Source of the DNA: Planctomycetota bacterium
GTDB lineage: Bacteria > Planctomycetota > Planctomycetia > Pirellulales > Pirellulaceae
Direction: 5' to 3'
Assembly: GCA_029259935.1 (NCBI GenBank)
Contig: JAJDEH010000197.1
Coordinates: 1-59,833 of the forward strand
DNA length: 59,833 nucleotides
In this document: one piece after another, positions 45,587 to 57,060 of the stretch
Numbering within the stretch: the stretch's first letter is position 1
Layout: the number at the start of each line of letters is the position of its first letter
The notes under the pieces: generated by a model
Database searches by the model: none
Seen by the model: only the letters and a program-made list of their open reading frames with translations
Told to the model about the DNA's origin: nothing
Translations under genes and position numbers: made by a program

Positions 45587-45631
45587 TCGGGGCGACTGGA
45601 TTCGAACCGGCGACCTCTGCGTCCTAAACAG
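45587..45631 (-). pseudogene. tRNA 3'-half fragment
   Basis: On the minus strand the sequence runs from an anticodon-loop-like 'tttaggacgcag' through a variable loop, a T-arm with 'ggttcgaatcc', and an acceptor strand cgccccga. This is a 3' half of a class I tRNA, Pro- or Arg-like by resemblance. No matching 5' half with a cggggcg acceptor strand is seen upstream on that strand. One mismatch in the T-stem also suggests decay. Fragments of this kind are typical duplicates left at integrase attachment sites. Confidence 0.7.
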
Positions 45632-45643
45632 GGGAGTCCACGG

Positions 45644-45673
45644 AAAAAACCCCGGTTTTCCGGGTGTTTTTCA
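45644..45673. terminator. Bidirectional hairpin terminator
   Basis: An A-run and a cccgg arm are followed by a tttt loop, an exact ccggg partner arm, a one-base bulge, and a T-run. This makes a stem flanked by A on one side and T on the other, which can terminate in both directions. It lies just upstream (minus strand) of the tRNA fragment, between the opp operon and the sigma-factor gene. Confidence 0.65.
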
Positions 45674-45675
45674 TT

Positions 45676-46234
45676 TTCGGCGATCTTCGCCATCCGCGAT
45701 GGACACTTTGAAACCCCCCAGTTCAACTCTTATTCGCGGCCCGGGGACTCCACCATTCGCTTGGGACCCCCGCCTTCCAAAAACACGCGTTTCAGCGATT
45801 GAGCCAACTTGGCTTTGCCGCTATTCGGTGACGGTGTCCAACGACCGTAGGCAGATCTTCATATTCCGGTGCGCCGGAAAAACTTGCGTGAACAACCCGC
45901 GATTGCGTTCGAAACACGACTTGTGGAAAAACCGAATCTTATCTTGAGTTGGCGAAACCCAGAGTACGCACAACACTGCGCCGGCAAATGACCTGATTCC
46001 TAGTAAACGCAGGTACTCGCCCTTTTCACCTTCGCTCGACGAATACAGAGTGCGACGTCGTCAACATCTCACCAGCAGATTTCTGAAATTGCGTCTCAAT
46101 TGGCTGGACATCCAGGGTACAATCGTCGTTTGCCTCCGTTCAGAACGAGTAAGCGAACTTCCGGTCCTCTTATCGCGACTTTGGGTCGGCACGTAGACTT
46201 CGAAATCTATGACTAGTTGGTTTCATGGGACTCC
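45676..46234. other. Gene-free region before the sigma-factor gene
   Basis: Open frames crossing this region are short, and those over the tRNA fragment give the familiar non-protein 'GDWIRTGDL' type of peptide. A 12-base block 'ggggagtccacg' at 45631 recurs with one change at 45744 ('ggggactccacc'). No other structure is recognised. Promoters for the sigma-factor gene should be at the right end. Confidence 0.4.
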
Positions 46235-46858
46235 ATGATTGTGGATTCGATGCCCTCAAATAACAACGCATACGCGTTGACGTCGTCGAGTCTCTTGTAC
46301 CGTGTCAAACAGCATGACCAGGGGGCGTGGGAGCGAATGGTCAGCATTTACAGTCCCTTGGTATTTTATTGGTGTCGACATAGATCGGGTTTAAATCCGG
46401 AAGATGCCGCCGATGTAATGCAGGAAGTGTTTTGTTCGGTGGCATCGTCGATCGCGACCTTTCGCAAGCAAAAATCCGGCTCGTTTCGGAGTTGGCTGCG
46501 AACGATTGCCGCCAATAAAGTACGTGACCTGATTCGAAAGAAGCGTGGTCGCGCCGATGCCATTGGCGGAAGCAACTGGAACCAACAGCTTCTGGAATTG
46601 CCCGTTTCCTTGTCTGACGAACCCGAAGCTGACGAAACCGAGGCTGAAGAGGAGGGCTTGGTCATGAGTTTGGCACTGCAACTCCTAGCCGACAACTTCA
46701 AAGAGAACTCCAGGCAGGCGTTCTGGCTCGTCGTCGTCGAAGACTATACGGCCGCCGAGTCGGCTGAGGAGTTGGGAATGACGGAACAGGCCGTTTGGCA
46801 AGCATGCTATCGGATTCGCCGACGTTTGGGCGAAGAACTCGCGGATTTGCTCGACTGA
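46235..46858 (+). CDS. ECF-type RNA polymerase sigma factor
   Basis: 207 residues from ATG 46235. Region 2 is clear ('WERMVSIYSPLVFYWCRHRS', 'DAADVMQEVFCSVASSIATF', 'FRSWLRTIAANKVRDLIRKK'), and region 4 follows with 'YTAAESAEELGMTEQAVWQA'. An acidic linker (EADETEAEEEG) joins them. It directs RNA polymerase to promoters yet unknown. The next gene encodes a zinc-finger kinase, a pairing frequent in planctomycetes in which the neighbour probably controls the sigma factor. It is co-oriented, with a 178-base gap to the kinase. Confidence 0.92.
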   Translation: MIVDSMPSNNNAYALTSSSLLYRVKQHDQGAWERMVSIYSPLVFYWCRHRSGLNPEDAADVMQEVFCSVASSIATFRKQKSGSFRSWLRTIAANKVRDLIRKKRGRADAIGGSNWNQQLLELPVSLSDEPEADETEAEEEGLVMSLALQLLADNFKENSRQAFWLVVVEDYTAAESAEELGMTEQAVWQACYRIRRRLGEELADLLD

Positions 46859-47036
46859 CCGCAGTAGAATGCTGCATCCCTACAGTCCGCAGGCACGAAA
46901 AATCAGCGATTTGGCGAGAAATTCGATTCAGCCCGCGATCCAAAGTGCCGCTCCCGTGTTAGGCGCGTACGTTCTTGTGTGTAGATGACGATGGAATTGT
47001 TTGGGTTCGAAAGCAAATCCGGAGTGTGAACCAAGA

Positions 47037-50000
47037 ATGACGAACTGCCCAAATCAGGAACAATTGCAAGCGTTCACCAGGGGCGACCTTCCAGAAGAGT
47101 CGGCCGACGATCTGCTCGCGCATCTTGATACTTGCCTCGATTGCCGCTCGACGCTGAATTTCAGGCGCGACTCGAAAACTTCTCGCAAACGCGCGGCGCG
47201 ACAGCAGCTTGATTCTGATCCGATATTGAAGGACCCGTTTTTTCAGCGCGCTGTCACTGAGATTAGGCAGCTTGATGTCAACTACGCAATGCGGCGTGAT
47301 CACTTGGAGGAGTACCGGCCGCATCGAGAGGACGCGCAGCCAGATCTGGTCGGCCAACAGCTCGATCAATATCGTATCGTGGCCAAATTGGGCGAAGGCG
47401 GCATGGGCACCGTCTACAAAGCCGTGCATATCAAGCTCGATAAAGAGGTGGCCCTCAAGATACTGCCGGCGGGAAGGCTCGCCAGCCAAGAGCGAGTGGC
47501 TCGCTTCGAACGTGAGATGCTGTCTGTTGGACGACTGAGTCACCCCCACATTGTAGGCGCGACGGATGCGCGTGAGCTCGATGGCTCGCTTTTTCTGGTG
47601 ATGGAGTATCTGCAAGGTATCGACCTGTCGGCGTTGACGGAACGATTTGCCGCGCCGCTGTCTGTTTGCGATGCCTGTGAAATGATCCGTCAGGCCGCCA
47701 TCGGATTGGAGTACGCCTATCAGCACGGCTTTGTACATCGTGATATCAAACCGTCGAATCTGATGCTCACCACCGAAGGTCTCGTCAAAATACTTGACCT
47801 GGGATTGGCGCTCGCCCAAAGCCACGAAGACGAAGAAAACCAATTAACATCGACCGGCCAGATCATGGGAACAATCGAGTACATGGCCCCCGAGCAGATC
47901 GACCATTCGCACACGGTTGATATTCGCGCCGACTTGTACAGCCTCGGATGTACGCTTTACAAACTGCTGACAGGCGATACACCTTTCGGGCATTTGAAGT
48001 CTTCTTCGACCTTCCGACGCATGAAGGCTCGGATCGAAGAACCCAGCCCTTCGGTATCGCAGCATTGCCGAGAGCTTCCCAACGAGTTGGCTGCAATTGT
48101 CGATCGCTTACTGGCAAAGAATCCGGCCGAGCGATTCGACGATCCACAACAGCTCGTGCTTGCGTTGGAGCCATTCGCCGTCGGCTCCGATTTAGCGACC
48201 CTCGCTCGTAAGGCCGTGCAGCCCGATGTCAACCGGAACTCTCAGCCAAACGAAACTCTGGCATCGCTTGCGACTGCCGACGTGGAAACCGCTGCTGCGC
48301 GGAAACATCTTCGTCACCCTCCGGAATCTGATGCATCGGGGCAGCCCGCATTGCTGGCGAGCAAAGAACGTCGCTTGTTCTCCATGCCGAAGCTGGTAAC
48401 AGGCGCGGCGGTGTTGCTCGCGTCGCTGTTGATTGCCGTCTGGATTCAGGTGGCGACCGACAAGGGCGCGGTCACGCCCGAGCCAGTGAAAGCGGCTACC
48501 TGGCAGCTGGGCCCCGCAGAGGGTGTGATCCCCGGCGGTTTGATTCCCCGTCCGGCCGAATTGCCGGGCGTCTTGCGCTGGCAGGTGTTTACAAGGCAGC
48601 CGCGCGGCTGCATTCAAGAATTGGCCTGGAGCCCCGACAATAAATGGCTCGCTGCCACGGTTGGTGTTGAGGGGGCCGTTCGCTTGTACGACTCGGCGAC
48701 CGGACGGCTGGCACGAGTGCTTCCCCAGAGTGGCGTTCCCGAGTTTATCTATCGTGGGGCACTTACCTGGAGTCCCGATAGCCAAACGCTGTCAGCGCTC
48801 GATTCCGGCTACTCTAGATACCTTCGGTTGTGGCAAGTGAACGAAGGCGTAAGCCTTCATCTACCCGAAATTCGAGACGTCCGGAGCGTTGCATGGCATC
48901 CCAGTGGAAAGTGGGTCGCGGCCGCCAGTGCGGATGATTCGGCATTTCTTGTCAGCCGCGATGGATCAGTGCGAAAGAAATTGCCCGGTGGGAAAACAGG
49001 CGGGGAAGTAAGCCTCGGATGGAGCCCCGACGGAAACTGGTTGGCGGCGGCTTGGCGCGATGATAAAAAAACGCGACTGTGGAACGTCGACGGCACACCC
49101 GGACCGGTCGTAGAGGGGATTTTTACCTCCTGGCACCCCGACGGCCGGCAATTCGTCACGGCAGACGTCGCGAAGCGGCAGCTTCAGTTTTGGAATCTCG
49201 ATGGCGAAGCCGAGAAAACAATCGATGGTTTCATCGACGTCTCGTGGCGGCCCGGTAACGCCAGTATGGTCTTCCGCGCGCCCCGATCGATTGGAGACGG
49301 CGCCGAGAGAATTGACTATCAGGCCGACGAAGATTCAAAGCCGAAGACCGTGGCACGCCAACCTGGGCACGGCTTTCCTGGCGGTATGCTTTGGAGCCGA
49401 GACGATTCGACGCTGACAACCTTTCACGGACAATCCGTCGCGTTCCCTGGGCACCTATTTTATGTTGCGGGAAACGATCTCAGACAAGCCGATCTCAACG
49501 TACACCAACCAGGCCTGAATGCCGTTGCGCTGAGTCCCGACGGCGAGCAGATTGCCTGCGGCCTGGCCTCGCTCCATTCGGAAGCGAGAGAGCTGATACA
49601 GGGCATGATCGAGGTTTACGACATTCGCCAGTCTTCCAAACGAGAATTCACGCGACGCTTGCCCAAAGCGGTCGACGTGTCGTGGCATCCTGATGGCAGC
49701 CGCTTTGCGTGGGTCAGCAGCGTCGAATGGGATACGGACGGAAAAACGCTGGCCTCACTCGACAATCATGGCGAAGTGCATACTTGGGACGAGAACGGCC
49801 GGTCCCGCATCGCGGCCCCTTCGGGCAAGCACTTTCGGCAAAACTCCGTTGTTTTCTCGCGTATCGCCCCTACGCAATTCAGTCGGAAATCGAACGATGG
49901 CGTGCATGAACACCCAGCCAATATACCTCCTGAGATGAACGCCGTTGTGTGGAGCGAGGATGGTCGCCGATTCGCGGCATTTAGGTGGGGCTCATCGACG

Positions 50001-50627
50001 CTCTATATCGGAAGCGCCGACGGCTCGCCGGCTCGGAAAATCGAATTCTCGCAGGACATTTACGCCGCCTGCGTCAGCCCCGACGGATCGCGACTGGCAG
50101 TTTTCATTGATGCGATTTCAGGGTTGATCATGGTCGATACGGCTAATGGGCAGCAGAGCAAGGCATCCACTGCACCGCGTCGCCTGAACGCTGTTAGCTG
50201 GCGAGCAGACGGACAGATGCTGGCATGTGTGGGGATGGATCCGATAAATAAATTCAACGACATCTTGCTGTTCCTTTCCGATGGTACACCGGGCCCGCCG
50301 CTTGAAGACGCCCACCGTTTTGGCGGCATGGGCAGCGTGGCATTTAGCAAAGACGGGAAACGCCTGATTGCCGGCGGACCATTTGGTATCGCTATCTGGG
50401 ACCTGGCCACTCGCAAGATCGAGCGAATCTGTGTCCCGCTCCCCGATCATCAGGCCGCCGTCTTCAGCCCGGCCGGCGAACTGCTATTCAGCACGGCGGA
50501 CGCTGCAGACGAATTGGTTTACGTCGTCGAACAGGAAAGCGGAAAATTCGAGACGCTCACGCCAGCCGACTTTCACAGTCAAATCTTGTCTAACGTTTCC
50601 ACAACGCCGCCCGACTCGGAACGCTGA
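47037..50627 (+). CDS. Zinc-finger / Ser-Thr kinase / WD-repeat receptor-like protein
   Basis: 1196 residues with three parts. Residues 1-45 hold an anti-sigma-type zinc finger with H29, C33 and C36 (HxxxCxxC). Residues ~105-375 are a PknB-type kinase: LGEGGMGTVYKA, VALKIL, VHRDIKPSNLML, ILDLGLAL and 'GTIEYMAPEQ'. After a linker, one membrane helix ('TGAAVLLASLLIAVWIQVA') leads to an external beta-propeller of WD/PD40 repeats ('ELAWSPDNKWLAATVGVEGA', 'VALSPDGEQIACGL' and more). The layout is a transmembrane kinase whose outer propeller could sense a signal. The neighbouring ECF gene may encode its target, as the zinc finger suggests. ATG 47037 follows a GGAG. Confidence 0.93.
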   Translation: MTNCPNQEQLQAFTRGDLPEESADDLLAHLDTCLDCRSTLNFRRDSKTSRKRAARQQLDSDPILKDPFFQRAVTEIRQLDVNYAMRRDHLEEYRPHREDAQPDLVGQQLDQYRIVAKLGEGGMGTVYKAVHIKLDKEVALKILPAGRLASQERVARFEREMLSVGRLSHPHIVGATDARELDGSLFLVMEYLQGIDLSALTERFAAPLSVCDACEMIRQAAIGLEYAYQHGFVHRDIKPSNLMLTTEGLVKILDLGLALAQSHEDEENQLTSTGQIMGTIEYMAPEQIDHSHTVDIRADLYSLGCTLYKLLTGDTPFGHLKSSSTFRRMKARIEEPSPSVSQHCRELPNELAAIVDRLLAKNPAERFDDPQQLVLALEPFAVGSDLATLARKAVQPDVNRNSQPNETLASLATADVETAAARKHLRHPPESDASGQPALLASKERRLFSMPKLVTGAAVLLASLLIAVWIQVATDKGAVTPEPVKAATWQLGPAEGVIPGGLIPRPAELPGVLRWQVFTRQPRGCIQELAWSPDNKWLAATVGVEGAVRLYDSATGRLARVLPQSGVPEFIYRGALTWSPDSQTLSALDSGYSRYLRLWQVNEGVSLHLPEIRDVRSVAWHPSGKWVAAASADDSAFLVSRDGSVRKKLPGGKTGGEVSLGWSPDGNWLAAAWRDDKKTRLWNVDGTPGPVVEGIFTSWHPDGRQFVTADVAKRQLQFWNLDGEAEKTIDGFIDVSWRPGNASMVFRAPRSIGDGAERIDYQADEDSKPKTVARQPGHGFPGGMLWSRDDSTLTTFHGQSVAFPGHLFYVAGNDLRQADLNVHQPGLNAVALSPDGEQIACGLASLHSEARELIQGMIEVYDIRQSSKREFTRRLPKAVDVSWHPDGSRFAWVSSVEWDTDGKTLASLDNHGEVHTWDENGRSRIAAPSGKHFRQNSVVFSRIAPTQFSRKSNDGVHEHPANIPPEMNAVVWSEDGRRFAAFRWGSSTLYIGSADGSPARKIEFSQDIYAACVSPDGSRLAVFIDAISGLIMVDTANGQQSKASTAPRRLNAVSWRADGQMLACVGMDPINKFNDILLFLSDGTPGPPLEDAHRFGGMGSVAFSKDGKRLIAGGPFGIAIWDLATRKIERICVPLPDHQAAVFSPAGELLFSTADAADELVYVVEQESGKFETLTPADFHSQILSNVSTTPPDSER

Positions 50628-50923
50628 CCTCACACACCCGGTTCAGCCTGTCGAAGCAAGCAAACGGCACGATTTCCGGCGCAATCTAGATCTCCCCGGG
50701 CAACGCGTTGCCATTGCGGCCATTCGCGGTCGTGGCATCACTATCTAACTTCGATCGTTTCACGTCTTCGCCGGTATCTCAAGCCGAGCAAGAATCTGCA
50801 AGGCCTCCGCGTTAAGCGCCTTCGTTCTAGTTTAACAGCGAGGTGACTTTCGTAGAGAATCCCTTGCCCGCCCCCCAAATTCTGTGGCTGATTCGAACCG
50901 GCAACACACATGAGGCAACTTGG

Positions 50924-53900
50924 ATGACCCGGAAACACCTCCTGAAGGAATTCTATCGACGAAAACAGAGTCGCCTGAACGTCAAAAAACGACGACTATT
51001 TCTCGAGCCGCTCGAACCGCGGCTGATGTTGGCCGGCGACTTGGAAGCGAACAGGATCGAGGAACTTCTTTCGACGTACACGGCCGACGATTTCGTACAG
51101 GGCTTCGACGTCGCATTGGGGCGCATCGAAGACACGGTCGATACGGCCGCCGCCGCGGTCAACCAAATTCCGCTCATCGGCAATCAACTGATTTCAGGCG
51201 TTCAGCCGTTCCTCGATTCGCTGGGGGACATGCGGGATGCTTTGACGACGAACATCGAGTTGGTCTTTGCTCAGGCGGGCGCGGACGAGAACGCCAGCCT
51301 GCTCGAATTATATGAAGGCGCGATTCTTCAAGTATTCGGACCCAACGGCCTCGATGCGCTGGAGGACGGCAATGACGTCGGCAGCGACGTCAACATCACC
51401 GACATTGTCCGCACTTCGGGGATCGACGAATCGATTACCAACGGCCCCGTGCCCAACAGCGAATGGGTGCAGTGGAACGTCCACTTGAATCAGCAATTCC
51501 AGATCGATATTCCGATCGACGCGACAATTGATTTCGAAGCGTTGACCGGCTCCGATGTACTGGCGAATCTAGGTTTCTCGATCGAGACGACGGGCAGTTT
51601 GCGATTGAGCGTCGATTGGGAGGCCTACTTGGGTTGGGGTGTCACGCTTGGAAACGACTTGACCGGCGTCGATCAGGGATTCTTCCTCGATGCCGGGGCC
51701 GTCGACGACGCCGGCAACGACGTCGACGAATTTCATTTGATCGTCGACGTCTCGGCCGCGCCGACGACCGATGCCTTTGGAACCGAGTTGCCCGGCGCGC
51801 TCACTGGTAACGTCTCCCTTGGTTTCGTCAACGGGCACGTTCAAGACGGAACGGTCGATCTCGATACGGGCCTGGTCGAAGACACTGCGTTCACCGTCGA
51901 CCTCAAAGTGGATGTCTACGATACATCCAGTTCGTTCTTCCAAGAGCTGTTCCTGCCCGACTCGAATCAGGCTCTCTTCGACCGTGTCACGCATCAAGAG
52001 CTGCAAGCTAAAGTCGCCGCCAAGAGAATCGCCGATGTGTTGACTCCCGAAGTCGATGTCAACGGACAAGTCCGCCTGCATTTCAGTACGGATACGGGCT
52101 CGCTGCTCGATTACGCCACGGTCGACCTGGGGTTTGTTCAAGGTTCGTTGGGATTGCCGGAGATTGCTTTTGACCTGAATGTCGACGCGTCGGCGCGCCT
52201 GACTACGATTCGGCCACTTGATGCCGCTCCCGTAATTCCCCTGGTCAGTGCCAGTATCGACCGCCTGGCGTTCAACAACGTGACCCTCGATGTCGGTCCG
52301 CTGCTCGACGGTATCGTCGCACCGATGGCGAATCTGGTCGGCGGATCGTTGGGGCCGCTGCTCAATGTGATCGACATCGGGGTCGGTGCGGGCGTCGGTT
52401 TTTTGAGACAACCGATTCCGCTCTTGGACGTGATCGGGCCCGCCATGGGTTTCGGCAAGCCGACCCTGCTGAGTCTTGCCGGTGTGGGCAATAAGCTAGA
52501 TCCTCTGTTAGACGCTGTCGGCGATATCGCCGGTCTGCCCGCCGATATTGCGAACTTCTTGCAGACTTACGACGGATCTCCCATCAACTTCGGATCGTAC
52601 GAATTCGATTTCGTCGACCAAGACTTCGACCGAATCAACACCTCCCTTGCCGGTGCGATCGACGTGCAGTCGTTCGCCACGCTCCATGGCGAGCGCTTGC
52701 AACGTGGCGGCTTCAATCTCGATATTATCGAGCCGGGCGAGATTCTCGATATGTTGCTCGGGAATCATTTCGATATCGTCAGCTACAACCTCCCTGCGAT
52801 TGCTCTTGGACTGAATGGCAATTTTGGTTTTGACTTTAGATTGCTGAATTTTGGGATTCACGCCAATGCCAATCTGCAACTAAAACCGATCAGCTTCGTC
52901 TATGATTCCGCCGGGCTAGAATCGGTCGTTGAGTCGACCCGTGCCGGAGTATTCCCCGACTACAAAGATCTTCTCGACGGCTTCTACATTCGAAACAATC
53001 CAGGCAATGAGTTCAGCCTGACGATCGACGTCGGTGGCGATGGCGGGGTCAATGCCGGATTTTTCTTTGCCAACGCGCATGCGAATCTCGACGGCCAACT
53101 CATCTTCGATCTGATGGATCCCAACGATGACGGCAAATTGCGTCTCAATGAGATTTTCGCGATCACCGATGGATTTTCGAATCCCCAAAAAGTGATCAAT
53201 CTGTTCGATGCCGGTATCAATATTGCCGGTGACTTCGACTTCTCTGGCGGTGTCCGAATCAAGGTTGGCCCTTTCAGGAAAACATTCAGCGTTTCACTCG
53301 GCGGCTTGGGGATTCCCGACAGCTTCGATGTCGGCTTGTCGCTAAGTGATATTTTGGGCTACACCGTCGATACGTCCCCAGCGAACACCGTCCCTAGCTT
53401 GGGCACCGAGTTGATCCAAAACGGCGAGCGGATTTTGCCAGCGATCGCGTGCATGGCAGTACCGACGACTCGGCCGGCATCAACGTCAGCGGCGCCGACG
53501 GCAGCATCGTGGTCACCGCAAACTTGCCGGGCCAAGGGTTGGTCACGCAATCTTTCTCAAGCAATGCCGACCGCGTCGTCGTCGTCGGCACGCAAGCCAA
53601 CGACACGATCGACTTCTCGGGTCTGAGTAACATCGCCGTCGAAGTACATGCGCTCGACGGAGACGACACGATTATCACCGGCGGCGGAGATGACCTGATC
53701 TTTGCCGGCGCGGGCAACGATACGGTGTCGGCCGGTAGTGGCGACGACCTGGTTCTTGGCGAAGACGGCGATGATACGATCGATGGCGACGGCGGAAACG
53801 ACGTCATCGACGGCGGGCTCGGCAATGACACCATCGATGGCGGTGCGGATAACGATATTATCTCGGGAGACCGCGGAACAGATCGTATCGATGGCGGCAC

Positions 53901-56859
53901 GGGCAACGACGTAGTTGCGGGCGGACGCGACAACGATTGGTTGGTCAGTGTCGCGGGCGTCGACCAGATCTTCGGCGAGCAAGGCGACGATACCGTGCAA
54001 ATCGACCGGCACACGCATGCCACAATTGAAGGCGGAGCCGGCATCGATCTTCTGCTGATCGATGATTCGCAAAGCACCGAACAGTTTTTGGAGGCGACGC
54101 TTGCCGCCAATACGCATACCGTCGCCGACGGCGCCACCTCGACCTATTCCGAGATGGAGTCCATAACGGTCATACTCGGTTCTCGAACCGACACACTCAC
54201 GATCCATTCCACCTCCGCGCCGGTCGACATCGACGCCAGCCTCGGCAATGCCGATCCCGACACCCTGATTCTCGACCGCACGCATGACTCGCAAGATCGC
54301 ATTGGCGTCCTCACGCACGACACGATCACCGGCGTTGGAATCGACGACATCAGCTATGCCGGCATCGAGAACTTGAAGATCGATCTTGGTTCGGGCTCCG
54401 ACCTATTCACCGTTCAAAGTACATCCGATCTCGCAGAAACCGCAATCAATGGCAGTGCCGGCGATGATACCATCACGATCGATTCAATTAGCAGCCAAAG
54501 ATTGACACAGATCAACGGCGATAACGGCAGTGATGAAGCCATCCTACGCATTCCCGGCAACCCGGGTGAATTCAGTCAACTCGGTGTCGGTGTCGAGAGA
54601 CTGGTTATCGACAACAGGGCCGCGGTAGACTCGGTCGCCTGGGCGTATAGCGACGGCAAGGTTCTCGCCGACGGCAGTTCGGTCGTCGACGCACTCGGTG
54701 CCGAGCTGGTCGTTTTCACGGCCGGCGTGGGTGCCGCGGATTCGTTGGTGGTCGAAGACAACGTCGACAATCCCCAGGTCATCTCGATCGAAGACGATCA
54801 GGTGCGAATCCTGGAAGGGATTGAACTGCTCAGTCAGAATTCGCCTCAGCAATACTCCTTCAATACTGCCGACGTCCCGGCGCCCGTGCTGGGCTTGGCG
54901 GCGTCACGGGGTATCGACAGTAGCCCCGATGGGCTCCACATCTATGTCGCGGGCGGCTCGCATGTCGCCGTCTATCGTCGCGCACTCGATGCTAACCAAA
55001 CGAGATTGGTGAACCTAGAATTCGTCCAAATTCTCAACGACGGCATGGATGGCGTCGACGGACTCGCCGGGGCGCAGGATCTGGTAGTCAGCCCCGACGG
55101 TCGTCACGTGTATGTCGCCAGTTCGACGGACCGATCGATTGTGGTCTTCGAGCGCGTCGCCGCGACCGGCCGGCTGATCTACAAGAGCCGTGTCCACTTC
55201 ACGCCGGCTGAGTTCAGTGGCATCGAAATGGGCAGCGACCACGTTCTCTACGTGACAAGCGGCTCCGGCATTGTCCAGGCCAATCGAGATACGAGCGACG
55301 GTTCCCTCGTGTTGGTTCATTCCATCGACACGGGTCACTTCATCACTGACTTGGCGGTCACTCCGGACGGAGGCGATTTGTATGTCGCGTCCCCTGACGT
55401 GATTCTTCGATACGGCCCTGCCTTGGGACTTCGCGGGCCGATTCCGGTCGGGGGAAATCTTTCGATTACGGCCACCAACACCGACGTCTATGTAGGGCGT
55501 ACCGATTCCGTTTACCGCTTTGATCGCAACTTGGCCTTCATCTCCGGCGTCCCGACTCTCCACGGGACCGATGTATCCGCCATCGACACCGACGCCGTCG
55601 GCGGACTGGTGAATGTGGGACTCGACACCAATACCTCGGTCGTTCCCAAGCGAGATGTGTGGGTGAGCAATTTCGTAATTACGGCGTTCGAAGAAGAAGA
55701 CGAAGGACTTAATGACACGATCGGAATCGAATTCTTTGCCCTGGAAAACGGAGTGTTTACCTTCTTAGGAGCCAATAATTTTCAGGAAGGGCACGTGTGG
55801 AGGCAGCCCGGTCATACGCTGCTGGCACCCGCCTTACCAATCAACGCGGGCGCGCTCGGTAGCGGCAAGCAACTGTTCGTTCGATTAACAGAACGTGACA
55901 ATCCTTTTCCGAATGGTCTCATCAAACGGGATTTGGGCGGCGTGTTCATCGCTACTTTCGACACCACTGGCCAGGGTTTTGCGCCTGTGTTAACGCCAAA
56001 TATACTTGGAAAGGACTTCGTCCAAACGCACAATGCTTTTCAATCGGTTCAAGACCCCTCACTTTTCCTCGATGGGGTTGCCTATCATGATCGAAATGCG
56101 TCACTGGGTGTTAACGAAACACGAACCGTTCTTTTGGTTGGAACTGGATACAATCAGTCTCCTCCCTACATAGGCGTCAATGGGAATACCAGTAATTTCA
56201 GATACACGCTTTCCTATACGGTCAGCATGATCCCGCCTCAGTTTTTGCCGCCGGAAATCAAGCAGTTCCACGGCAACCTTGTTGATACGGGTATTGTTCG
56301 TGATCCTTGGGGTAGTGACCCGTTCACCGGCGCAGCCAGAATCGACGATATCACGCTTACCAGCGACTCTATCAGTTATTACCTCGACTCGTCGAATGCC
56401 TCGCTCCACCAACACCATATCGGCAACACGCCCGCCCTCGTGCAGGGGCAAGTTCCGAACCGGTTATTGGATCAGGCGGGCGCCGCACACGCCAGCACGG
56501 TCGTGTTTGGCAACACGGCTTACACTCTCAGCTCCAAACTCGGCACGCTGACCGTGACCAATCCCAACAAAACGTCCGTCAATTGGCCTCAGAGGATCAT
56601 CGTTGATGGACTTCTCGACGAAGCGTCGATTGCGGTCTCCAACGACGGAAGGCATTTGTTCGTTACGAATCCAACCGAAGATTTGTTGCTCCGGTACAAT
56701 CTCGATCTTAGCGGCACGGATACCCACGGTCTGGTGATCGGCACGCCGCAGGTCATCCGTGATGGCGTCGATGGAGCCGTAGTGGAAGTGCAACGGCAAA
56801 CCGTTCCCATCGCAAAGAATGTGGATCTTCGTCGTGAATCCCCCACGGCAGCGGCCTAA
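50924..56859 (+). pseudogene. Large RTX/beta-propeller surface protein, frameshifted and C-terminally cut
   Basis: About 1980 codons in two frames. The lead MTRKHLLKEFYRRK then 'RRLFLEPLEPRLMLAGD' is a planctomycete surface-protein N-terminus. Residues to ~830 form long beta-rich repeats with an EF-hand-like DPNDDGKLRLNEI. The first frame (ending 'GTELIQNGERI') stops making sense near 53430-53450. The second frame picks up at once ('DFASDRVHGSTDDSAGINVS'), so one base is missing there. It then has RTX Ca2+-binding nonapeptides ('GAGNDTVSAGSGDDLVLGED', 'GGNDVIDGGLGNDTIDGG') and a lactonase-like beta-propeller ('SSPDGLHIYVAGGSHVAVYR', 'VVSPDGRHVYVASSTDRSIV'). The last ~25 codons are antisense IS5 sequence, so the natural end is lost. 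Confidence 0.8.
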
Positions 56860-57060
56860 CGCATGGTCGCGAGGTTCCTGTGGATCCCTTTTTTTCCGCC
56901 GCCAGTCGCGCACCGCGCCGCCCGCACCGTGGTGCCGTCGATACACCACAACTCCTCGTCGATCAACCTCTCCCCAAGCATCGCCAATGTCTCACGAACG
57001 TCAAACACCAGTTTTGGGACTAAGGATCGTTCGGGCAATTCGTGTCCCATTAGCCGGAAT
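56779..57060 (-). pseudogene. IS5-type transposase internal fragment
   Basis: Minus-strand pieces in two frames: 'LWCIDGTTVRAARCATGGGK' with KGIHRN, then 'DHALGRCRGGFTTKIHILCD' with GNGLPLHFH. These match the DDE-domain middle of IS5-group (IS427-like) transposases, with the first Asp in CIDGT. The frame changes near 56875 and both ends are missing. The left edge meets the large surface-protein gene, whose last codons are read through this fragment. No intact copy is in the window. Confidence 0.8.

Noticed and set aside
45795..45830. Possible 5' half of the broken tRNA, which would imply a tRNA with an intron-like insert
   Set aside because: A D-arm-like stretch is visible on the minus strand, but its acceptor bases do not pair with the cgccccga 3' strand.
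45437..45947. Plus-strand open frames across the tRNA fragment
   Set aside because: They give the well-known artefact peptides produced by reading tRNA genes as protein (GDWIRTGDL type).
56464..56949. 161-codon minus-strand frame as an intact transposase
   Set aside because: Only its first part matches IS5 transposases. The rest is antisense to the surface-protein gene.
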